Shown: piece by piece, positions 7,133 through 13,833 of the stretch
Position numbering within the stretch: the first letter of the stretch is position 1
Layout: each line of letters opens with the position of its first letter
NCBI GenBank assembly: GCA_949293165.1
Contig: CASFCW010000019.1
Coordinates: 1 to 54,879, forward strand
Source of the DNA: an uncultured bacterium
GTDB lineage: Bacteria > Bacillota > Clostridia > Oscillospirales > Oscillospiraceae
Reading direction: 5' to 3'
DNA: 54,879 bases
Program-made: the position numbers and the translations under genes
The notes under the pieces: model-generated
The model's input: the letters and a program-made list of their open reading frames with translations, nothing else
Told to the model about the DNA's origin: nothing
Databases searched by the model: none

Positions 7133-7984
7133 TCATCCTGCCTGTTTCAGCTGCTTCCTGGCCTTGGGGACAAAGCCCTCGAAAATCACCTGGTACCCCC
7201 GGCGCTGGAGGCGCTCCATCTCCTTCTGGCTGTCCACCGTCCAGCAAAACACCGGCAGATGGTGGAGCCTGCGGCACAGGAACACCGCCGGCACCCAGCA
7301 GTGGCGGTGATGGAAGGCGATAAAGTCCGGCCGGGTGAGGAGATTGGGCAGCAGCCCGGTCATACACAGGGCCTGCCAGGGCTTCAGCTCCCCGGGGAAC
7401 CGGCAAAAATCCTGGGACAGCTGCCCCCGGCACACATCAGGCCGGTGGCGGAGCAGCCACAGCAGCACACCGGGATGGAAGGACTCGATGCAGTAACGCA
7501 CCTGGTACCGGTCCAGTGTCTCCACCGTCCGGGCCACCAGGGCCCGGACATCGAAATAGTCCGCCTTGAGCTCCACCAGCAGGGGCGGCCCGTCCTGAAA
7601 CAGGGCGGCTACCTCCTCCAGCATGGGGACGGTCTCCTCCGTCCCCTCCAGACGGAACTGCTTCAGCTCCTCCGCCGTCAGGGACTCCACCTCTACATCC
7701 ACGCCGGCGGTGCGCTTCAGGCTTTTGTCATGCACCACCGCCAGCCGCCCATCCCGGGTGAGATGGACGTCCAGCTCCACTCCAAACCCCCGCTCCCTGG
7801 CCAGGCGGAAGGCCGCCATGGAATTTTCCGGCACACCCTCGGCCTGGTCATGCAGCCCCCGGTGGGCATAGGGAAAGCGGCGGAAATAGGCCAGCTGCGG
7901 GTGGTTTCTCCGGCCTCCCGTGGCGGCAATCCACAGCACCAGCACGGCCAGCAGTATCAACAGACAAATCTGAATCCAACCCAT
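7133..7984 (-). CDS. Membrane-anchored glycerophosphodiester phosphodiesterase
   Basis: A 283-residue GDPD-family protein that would hydrolyse deacylated phospholipids (glycerophosphodiesters) to glycerol 3-phosphate and an alcohol. One hydrophobic N-terminal segment (about residues 2-20) should anchor it in the membrane. The catalytic features are present: AHRG near 42, ENS near 55, ELDVHLTRDG near 70-79 and VVHD, with an ELKADY metal-site strand later. The ATG at 7984 follows GGGGTGA by 5 nt; the alternative GTG at 7993 overlaps that ribosome site. It is convergent with purF and downstream of the MocR gene. Substrate is not determinable. Confidence 0.9.
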   Translation of the reverse strand: MGWIQICLLILLAVLVLWIAATGGRRNHPQLAYFRRFPYAHRGLHDQAEGVPENSMAAFRLARERGFGVELDVHLTRDGRLAVVHDKSLKRTAGVDVEVESLTAEELKQFRLEGTEETVPMLEEVAALFQDGPPLLVELKADYFDVRALVARTVETLDRYQVRYCIESFHPGVLLWLLRHRPDVCRGQLSQDFCRFPGELKPWQALCMTGLLPNLLTRPDFIAFHHRHCWVPAVFLCRRLHHLPVFCWTVDSQKEMERLQRRGYQVIFEGFVPKARKQLKQAG

Positions 7985-8032
7985 GGGACTCACCCCTTTC
8001 CAAACGCGGCAGATAGACCATACTCTCTCCTA

Positions 8033-9460
8033 TTATTTTACCCCATGGACAACGGGAGCGCAAGAGGGAAACGCCCCTCCATCCAGCAGCCCCGCCAGCC
8101 GCTCCAAGGCGGCGGGAAAGGAAGAAAGGTCAATGCCGGGATCATTGACCACCAGCCAGTGGGGCTCCCGCCCGCCGTAATCAGACAGGAATGCCAGGCG
8201 CAGCCCAGCTTCCAATCCCCGCCGGCCCAGTTCCCCGTCGGACAGGCCGGTGTCCAGCCGGAGCAGGAAATGCAGGCCATCCTCCTCACCCCGCAGGTCG
8301 TACCGCCCCGCCAGCGGGCTGGCCGCCAGGGCGGACAGCACCGCCCGCCTGGCCGCCCGGTACCGGCTGCGCATCCGGTTGACATGGGACTCAAAATGCC
8401 CCTCCTCCAAAAACCGGGCCAGGGTAAGCTGCTCGGCCACCGGTACCGGACAGGAATAGAACCCCAGACTGCGGCGATACGCCTCCGCCAGCGCGGGGGG
8501 CAGCACCAGGTAGCTGATCCGCAGGGAGGGCGCCAGGGTGCGGGAAAAGGTGTTGAGATACAACACCCGACCACCGGTATCAACACTCTGCATCGTAGGA
8601 ATTGGACGTCCTGTAAAGCGAAACTCACTGTCATAATCATCCTCTAGAATATACCGCCCCGCCCACTCTGACGCCCAACGCAGGAGGGCCTGCCTCCTGC
8701 CGATGGGGATAACGGAGCCAGTTGGAAACTGGTGGGCGGGGGACAGATGAAGCACCTCCGCCCCCGATTGAATCGCCTGCACCGGATCTATGCCATCCCA
8801 ACCGGCCTCAATGTCTACACAGCAAGCACCGTAAAGCTGATATACTTGTCGTATTTTCACATGTCCGGGCCGTTCTACACCGTATATTTTCTCCCGGCCC
8901 AGCAACTGCACCACCTGCCCATACAGATGGTCGGCCCCTGCACCCACCACAATCTGCCCCGGAGAGACAGACATCCCCCGAAACCGATACAGGTACCGGG
9001 CCAGAGCCCGGCGGAGAGGCAGCGCCCCGCTGCCGGGTGAGGGACGGAGCAGCGCCTCCCCCTCCTGGGTCAAAACCTGGCGCATCAGCCGGGCCCACAC
9101 CGTGTAGGGGAATCCCAGGGTGCCCCATCCCCCCTGCTTCATATCCAGCAGCCATCCTCCCTCCTCCGGCGCCGGCTCCTCCTCCGGAGGCGGGAGATGC
9201 TTCGCCTCCTGTCCCCGCTCCACTGCGCAGACATAATACCCCCGCTTCTCCCGGGCCAGGATATACCCCTCCGCCGCCAGCTGGCTGTAAGCACTCTCCA
9301 CCGTGGACAGCGACACCCGCAGATGGGCCGCCAGGCTCCGCTTGGAGGGCAGCTTCTCCCCCGCGGCCAGCATCCCGCTGCGGATGTCCTCCTTAATCCG
9401 GCGGCTGAGATAGTCGTACCGGCTCAGCCCGCCCCGCTCCTCCATGTCGTAGGTCAGCAT
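8033..9460 (-). CDS. MocR-type GntR-family regulator with aminotransferase domain
   Basis: A 475-residue regulator: winged-helix GntR DNA-binding domain (about 12-80, with LPSKRSLAAHLRVSLSTVESAY) joined by a Pro/Glu-rich linker to a fold-type-I aminotransferase-like domain. These proteins sense PLP or amino compounds; PdxR members control vitamin B6 genes. In this protein the expected PLP-Lys in the FSKTLAP motif is Arg307 (FSRTLAPSLRIS, codon CGC), so a covalent PLP aldimine may not form. It is divergent from an ECF transporter S component, with its promoter overlapping that gene's ribosome site, which suggests joint control. The ligand is unknown. Confidence 0.92.
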   Translation of the reverse strand: MLTYDMEERGGLSRYDYLSRRIKEDIRSGMLAAGEKLPSKRSLAAHLRVSLSTVESAYSQLAAEGYILAREKRGYYVCAVERGQEAKHLPPPEEEPAPEEGGWLLDMKQGGWGTLGFPYTVWARLMRQVLTQEGEALLRPSPGSGALPLRRALARYLYRFRGMSVSPGQIVVGAGADHLYGQVVQLLGREKIYGVERPGHVKIRQVYQLYGACCVDIEAGWDGIDPVQAIQSGAEVLHLSPAHQFPTGSVIPIGRRQALLRWASEWAGRYILEDDYDSEFRFTGRPIPTMQSVDTGGRVLYLNTFSRTLAPSLRISYLVLPPALAEAYRRSLGFYSCPVPVAEQLTLARFLEEGHFESHVNRMRSRYRAARRAVLSALAASPLAGRYDLRGEEDGLHFLLRLDTGLSDGELGRRGLEAGLRLAFLSDYGGREPHWLVVNDPGIDLSSFPAALERLAGLLDGGAFPSCAPVVHGVK

Positions 9461-9525
9461 GGTCTCCCCTCCGTCTGGTCTGGTTTTTTTTGTTTCTTTT
9501 GGCTCTTTTCATCCGTCCAGATTTT

Positions 9526-9554
9526 ATTAGAATACACAGTGAACCCATTGTCAA
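9526..9554 (-). promoter_or_regulatory. Promoter of the MocR gene
   Basis: TTGACA (9549-9554), 17-bp spacer, TCTAAT (9526-9531) on the minus strand. The -35 element is adjacent to the AAGGAGG of the divergent transporter gene, and a TAGAAT (9528-9533) on the plus strand overlaps the -10, so a regulator bound here would affect both genes. Confidence 0.7.
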
Positions 9555-9566
9555 GGAGGAATTGTT

Positions 9567-10061
9567 ATGGGCCAGACCCGTACCCTGACGCACACCGCCC
9601 TGATGGCGGCCCTGTGCGCCCTGCTCACCCTGTCCATCCGCCTGCCCAGCCCCATGGGCGGCTACATCAATTTGGGGGACTGCGCCGTGCTGCTGTCCGC
9701 CTGGCTGCTGGGCCCGGCCCACGGCGCCCTGGCCGCCGGGCTGGGTTCCGCCCTGGCCGATTTGCTGGGCTATCCGCTCTATGCCCCGGCCACCTTGGTG
9801 ATTAAGGGAGCCATGGCCCTGCTGGCCGGGATCTGCCTGCGCCATTTCCACCGCCCAATGGTCGGCATGGCTGTGGCCGGTTTGGCGGCGGAGGCCGTCA
9901 TGGTGGCCGGTTATTGGCTGTTTGAAGCCGCGGTGCTGGGGATGGGCCCGGGGGCCGCGGCCAACGTCCCATTCAATTTGGTGCAGGGGGCGGCCTGCCT
10001 GGCTGCGGCGCTGGCCGTGGGCTGGGCCCTGGGCCGCAGCGGCATCCGCGCCCAGCGATAA
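9567..10061 (+). CDS. ECF-type vitamin transporter S component
   Basis: A 164-residue, five- to six-helix membrane protein of the ECF S-component type: an N-terminal TLTHTALMAALCALLT helix, then Ala/Gly-rich helices that would contact the EcfT subunit. S components bind a vitamin or cofactor precursor and work with a shared EcfA-EcfA'-EcfT module, not encoded in this window. The start is secure: AAGGAGG lies 7 nt before ATG. Its divergent neighbour is a MocR regulator, so pyridoxal or another B6 vitamer is a reasonable guess, but substrate specificity cannot be read from sequence. Confidence 0.85.
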   Translation: MGQTRTLTHTALMAALCALLTLSIRLPSPMGGYINLGDCAVLLSAWLLGPAHGALAAGLGSALADLLGYPLYAPATLVIKGAMALLAGICLRHFHRPMVGMAVAGLAAEAVMVAGYWLFEAAVLGMGPGAAANVPFNLVQGAACLAAALAVGWALGRSGIRAQR

Positions 10062-10066
10062 AGGGA

Positions 10067-10981
10067 TTACAGGAGGATAGCACCTGCAGGCGGCAGACTT
10101 GTTTTCGCCGTCAGCTCCTTCACCATGGCCGCAAAGGCGCCGGCCAGCGGGCTGAGGGGGGTGCTTTTGCTCCACACCAGGCGATATTCCACCCAACGGG
10201 CCGGCTGGACAATGGTGCGCACGCACACCCCCTCCTGGGGATAGGGCACCGTCCGGGGGAAGATGCTCACCCCCATTCCCGCCTGGGCCAGAGCCAGGGC
10301 GTCCACATAATGGGAAGTCCGGCAGAGGATGTCCGGCTCCGCACCAATCTCCCCAAACCAGGCTATCATGGAGTCCACCCGGGATTTCCGGGCCGGGACG
10401 ATCAACCGCTCCCCCACCAGGGCCGACAGGGGCAGCGCCTCCTCCGGACAGGCAGCCAAGGGATGGCTGCGGGACATCACCGCCACCCACGGCTCCCCGC
10501 CCACAGGGATGCCCGCCAGATGCTCTGTATCATAGGGAGCGGCAATCAGTGCCAGGTCTGCCAGTCCCTGATCCAGCCGGAGCAGGACCTCATCACTGCT
10601 GCCGTTCCAAAGGCTGTAGGTCACCCTGGGATACCGCCGGGAAAATTCCGCCGCCCAGCCTGCTGCCAGGTAGGGGGCCTGGCCCTCCACCAACCCCAGG
10701 TACAAAGCGCCGGATAGCCCAACGCCGTACTCCTCCAGCTCCGCCCTGGTTTTGTCCGCCAGCTCCAGCAGCTGCCTGGCCCGGCGGAGAAGCAGGTACC
10801 CCTCCTCCGTCAGCTGGAGCCGGCGTTTTCCACGGATAAACAGCGTCACCCCCAGCTCCTCCTCCAGGCGGTGGATCTGACTGCTGAGAGGGGGCTGGCT
10901 CATGTTCAGCTTCTTCGCCGCCCGGGTGATGTTCTGTTCCTGGGCTACCGTGACAAAATAGTGGAGGGTTCTCAGCTCCAT
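10067..10981 (-). CDS. LysR-family transcriptional regulator
   Basis: A 304-residue LTTR: N-terminal winged helix (about 1-60, recognition part ITRAAKKLNMSQPPLSSQI), linker helix, then a periplasmic-binding-protein-like effector domain (about 90-295). The ATG at 10981 follows AGAGGTGA; the longer frame to 11161 runs through a palindromic promoter and is rejected. The regulator is convergent with the S-component gene (stop codons 5 nt apart) and its 5' side faces the cysteine-rich gene and the NCS2 pseudogene. Effector and targets are unknown. Confidence 0.93.
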   Translation of the reverse strand: MELRTLHYFVTVAQEQNITRAAKKLNMSQPPLSSQIHRLEEELGVTLFIRGKRRLQLTEEGYLLLRRARQLLELADKTRAELEEYGVGLSGALYLGLVEGQAPYLAAGWAAEFSRRYPRVTYSLWNGSSDEVLLRLDQGLADLALIAAPYDTEHLAGIPVGGEPWVAVMSRSHPLAACPEEALPLSALVGERLIVPARKSRVDSMIAWFGEIGAEPDILCRTSHYVDALALAQAGMGVSIFPRTVPYPQEGVCVRTIVQPARWVEYRLVWSKSTPLSPLAGAFAAMVKELTAKTSLPPAGAILL

Positions 10982-10997
10982 CTCAATCACCTCTCCC

Positions 10998-11024
10998 ATT
11001 ATCATATCAAAAAAATATGATAAT
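10998..11024. promoter_or_regulatory. Palindromic operator/promoter upstream of the LysR gene
   Basis: A perfect 10-bp inverted repeat ATTATCATAT-N7-ATATGATAAT lies 17 bp upstream of the LysR start. On the minus strand TTGCAT (11023-11028), 16 bp and TATGAT form a promoter that overlaps the palindrome, so binding by the regulator itself would block its own transcription. The symmetry and AT-richness fit a LysR box. Confidence 0.7.
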
Positions 11025-11325
11025 GCAAATATTATATGTATTTTATTTTCTTCTCCCACTGTGGTATGCTGGTGGTGTTCCGGGGTGGGGCTCCCCGGTT
11101 CGGGTATGCTTATTGTGGCCGGCGGCGTTCCATCCACACGTTCCGGCACATGGACAGACACGATTCATCTTATCTCTTCTCCAAATGCCGGTGGGAGGGG
11201 CGGGTATCCGCCTCTCCCACCGGCATTTTCGGCTCCTGTCACATTTCTCGCTTCCCGCACATAGAATACGCCGGCGGGCGGCCCGGCCGGTGGGAATGAA
11301 CCGCCCCGGGAAAGGATGGATTCCC
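11025..11325 (+). other. Intergenic leader region with hairpins
   Basis: About 300 bases without a credible gene. It holds a CCGGGG-N7-CCCCGG hairpin near 11080-11098, a strong terminator at 11183-11229, and a possible weak -10 TAGAAT near 11263 before the cysteine-rich gene. The 11040-11229 part could be a short non-coding transcript or a regulated leader; I do not recognise a known riboswitch class. Confidence 0.5.
11183..11229 (+). terminator. Strong intrinsic terminator upstream of the cysteine-rich gene
   Basis: A 15-bp perfect stem (11183-11197 with 11214-11228), extended inside by GGCGG-GTAT-CCGCC, followed by TTTTC. The long A/T-flanked stem can also act on the minus strand. No gene end precedes it on the plus strand, so it must terminate a leader or a small RNA. 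Confidence 0.75.
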
Positions 11326-11694
11326 ATGACCAACGAAGATCTGACTCAGACCTGTCCCGCAGCAGGATACCAGTCCGCCTCCATCTGTGTGCCTGTGACG
11401 GTGACCCCCTTTGCCCAGACGGGCAGCACGGTCACCAAGTGCTGTGGTACCCCCACCATTACCCAGGGACGCGACATTTGCGGCGGCGTGAAAGGCGGCT
11501 CCTGCCTGTTCACCATCAGCCAGGACATCTGCGTGGCTGTCCCGGTGGAGTTCGGCGCCGTGGCCTCCGTGGGCGACACCTTTGCCACCTGCAACGGTGT
11601 CACGGACAATGATATCTGCGCCACCTGTGAAAAGCTGCCGCTGCTCCCTGATGGAGAGTTGGTACCCACCGACCCCATTATCCCCGCTGTCTGA
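11326..11694 (+). CDS. Cysteine-rich small protein of unknown function
   Basis: A 122-residue protein with ten cysteines (at residues 10 and 21, then a KCC pair, then six more spaced along the middle), no membrane helix and no clear signal peptide. It has repeated segments of the form ICVPVTVTPFAQTGS and ICVAVPVEFGAVASVGDT, which look like two related beta-rich halves. Cys-rich, Thr/Val-rich proteins of this size in spore formers are often spore-coat or exosporium components, but I cannot assign it. The ATG at 11326 follows AAAGGA; an in-frame ATG at 11296 would add ten residues. An upstream terminator isolates it from the LysR side. Confidence 0.65.
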   Translation: MTNEDLTQTCPAAGYQSASICVPVTVTPFAQTGSTVTKCCGTPTITQGRDICGGVKGGSCLFTISQDICVAVPVEFGAVASVGDTFATCNGVTDNDICATCEKLPLLPDGELVPTDPIIPAV

Positions 11695-11737
11695 GCCTGT
11701 TGGGGAGGGCCGTCCTTTTTTCCGCTCCGCAAAACAG

Positions 11738-11766
11738 TTGCATCCTCCTCTGCCGGACGGTATAAT
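11738..11766 (+). promoter_or_regulatory. Sigma-A promoter of the NCS2 permease pseudogene
   Basis: TTGCAT (11738-11743), 17-bp spacer, TATAAT (11761-11766). The predicted start near 11773 leaves a 30-nt leader before the GGAGG ribosome site, so the disrupted gene still has intact expression signals. Confidence 0.85.
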
Positions 11767-11802
11767 GAGATTATGTGATCGGCATTGCAGGAGGAAAACC
11801 CC

Positions 11803-13139
11803 GTGGAAAAACGATTTCATCTGAAAGAAAACGGCACCACTGTGCGGACAGAGGTTCTGGCCGGTGTCACCACTTTTATGACGATGGCCTATGTCATCGC
11901 CCTCAACCCCAATATTCTGACCAACTTTGACGTGGGCTCTCCCCTGTGGAACGGGGTTTTTCTGGCTACCTGCCTTTCCTCCGCCCTGGCCAGCCTGTGC
12001 ATGGCTTTTCTGGCCAATAAGCCCTTTGTCCTGGGGCCCGGCATGGGATTAAACAGCTTTTTTGCCGTGCTGGTGATCTGATTTTGTCCCTGCTCAACGT
12101 CCGGGAAAAGATTGTCTCCGCCATTCCCTACGGAATCCGGGCCGGCATCACCCCGGCCATTGGCATGATGCTGATTAACATAGGCGTAGGCTCCAACGCC
12201 GGGATCTACTCCGATACCGAGGGTCCGTTTTATGTCATGCGGGACTTCTTCGGCAGCCTGACCCCCAGCGTGGCCCAGTCCACCATGGGGACAGGCTATC
12301 CCCAGATGGTACTGACGGTGGTCACCATGTTCGCAGGGCTGTTTTTTATCGCTGTGCTGGACGGGAAGAAGGCTGCGGCCCCGGTGCTGCTGGGCATGGT
12401 GGCGGCATCGGCGGTATATTGGGCGGGCAGCGCCTGCATATTGGGGGAAAATCCCTTTGCCGCCCTGGCCGGCGCTTCCTTCCTGCCCCCCTTCCCCGAC
12501 CTGGTGGAGACCACGCTGTTCCATTTTAATTTCCGGGGCTTCCTTCAAATCGGCTGGTTTACCGCCCTGACCTCCATCATTACCTTCTGCGTCATTGACA
12601 TGTTCGACACCATCGGCACCCTGGTAGGCACCGCCTCCCGTGCGGGGATGCTGGATGAATCGGGCAAGATGCCCCAGATGAAGCAGGCCCTGGTCTCTGA
12701 CGCCGTGGGTACCGTGGTAGGCGCCTGCACCGGTACCTCTACCATTACAACCCTGGTGGAGTCCGCCGCAGGCGTAGGGTCCGGGGGACGCACCGGCCTG
12801 ACCTCCCTCACCGCCGGGCTGCTCTTCCTGGCCTGCCTGTTTGCCGCCCCGGTGGTCGCCGTGATCCCTGCCGCGGCCACCTCCTCCGCCCTGATCTATG
12901 TAGGCGTGCTCATGATAAAGGGGCTGAAGGACCTGGACTTTGACGACATGGACCAGATCCTGCCCGCCGCCCTGATGCTCATTGCCATGCCCATCTCCGG
13001 CTCGGTGGGGCACGGCATCGGCCTGGGCATGATCTCCTACACCGCCATCAAGCTGTTCAGCGGCAGAGGGCGGGAGGTCTCCCCCCTCACCTACGGCATC
13101 GCCGCCCTGTTCCTGGTCAAATTTTTCCTGGTGCTGTAA
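11803..13139 (+). pseudogene. NCS2-family purine permease (PbuG-like), disrupted by internal deletion and frameshift
   Basis: Two adjoining frames together match one NCS2 (adenine/guanine/hypoxanthine) permease. The first, from GTG at 11803 after GGAGG, encodes the N-terminus to PGMGLNSFFAVLVI and stops at 12079-12081. The second frame resumes as LILSLLNVREKIVSAIPYG and runs to 13139 with the NMFDTIGTL- and TGTSTITTLVESAAG-like family motifs. Intact members have roughly 20-25 residues (about one membrane helix) between these points, so a deletion of about 70 bp, not a multiple of three, is more likely than programmed frameshifting. The rest of the gene shows no decay, so the event is recent or an assembly error. 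Confidence 0.85.
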
Positions 13140-13148
13140 GCAGACAGC

Positions 13149-13181
13149 AAAATGCCCGCCCCAGTGAGGGGCGGGCATTTT
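13149..13181. terminator. Bidirectional terminator between the NCS2 gene and ysxC
   Basis: A 14-bp perfect stem AAAATGCCCGCCCC / GGGGCGGGCATTTT (13149-13162 with 13168-13181), flanked by A and T tracts, between convergent genes. It can end both the permease transcript and the tig-to-ysxC operon. Confidence 0.9.
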
Positions 13182-13202
13182 CCATTATAGGACAAAGAGG
13201 CG

Positions 13203-13820
13203 CTATGCCTCTTCCGGCGCCGCTTCGGCGGACTCCACGCTGGCCAGGATGGCCCGCAGCAGCTCCTCCCGGCCAGTGCCCTTCTCCGCAGAGAAAGGAA
13301 TGACGGGATTCTCAGCTCCCAGCTCCAGGGTCTCCCGGATGCGCTGGAGGTTGGGCTCGATCTCGCTTTTTTTCAGCTTGTCCAGCTTGTTGGCCACCAC
13401 CAGGAAGGGGCGCCCCGCGTCCCGGTACCACTGGGCCATGGTGCAGTCGTCGGCGGTGGGCTTGTGCCGGGCGTCCACGATCATCACTCCCAGGGTCATC
13501 AGCTCCGGGTCGGCGAAGTACCGCTCCATCAGCTTCCCCCACCGGTCCCGCTCCCCCTTGGACACCCTGGCATAGCCGTAGCCAGGCAGGTCCACCAGGT
13601 AGAAAGCGCCGTCAATGCGGAAGTAGTTGATATGGACCGTCTTGCCAGGCGCCGCGCCCACACGGGCGAAATTCTTCCGGCCCAGCAGGCGGTTGATAAC
13701 CGAGGACTTGCCCACGTTGGAGCGGCCGGCAAAGGCTACCTGGGGGATTGGGTCCCGCAGGAAGTCCTTGGGCGAGGCCGCGGAGAGGACAAATTCTGCC
13801 TTTTGCAGGTTAATGGACAT
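13203..13820 (-). CDS. ysxC: Ribosome biogenesis GTPase YsxC/EngB
   Basis: A 205-residue TRAFAC GTPase needed for 50S subunit assembly. G1 GRSNVGKSS near residues 31-39, the TVHINYFRID switch region, G3 DLPGYG, G4 NKLDK and the SAEKG G5 motif are all present. The ATG at 13820 follows GGGGGGAGGGG; a longer frame to 13877 overlaps lon. It is the last gene of tig-clpP-clpX-lon-ysxC, starting 13 nt after the lon stop, the same lon-ysxC pairing as in Bacillus. Confidence 0.96.
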   Translation of the reverse strand: MSINLQKAEFVLSAASPKDFLRDPIPQVAFAGRSNVGKSSVINRLLGRKNFARVGAAPGKTVHINYFRIDGAFYLVDLPGYGYARVSKGERDRWGKLMERYFADPELMTLGVMIVDARHKPTADDCTMAQWYRDAGRPFLVVANKLDKLKKSEIEPNLQRIRETLELGAENPVIPFSAEKGTGREELLRAILASVESAEAAPEEA

Positions 13821-13833
13821 GCCCCTCCCCCCT

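Noticed and set aside
12060..12100. Programmed ribosomal frameshift in the NCS2 permease
   Set aside because: No slippery heptamer is evident, and joining the frames would still lack about 20-25 residues of a conserved helix, so a deletion is more likely.
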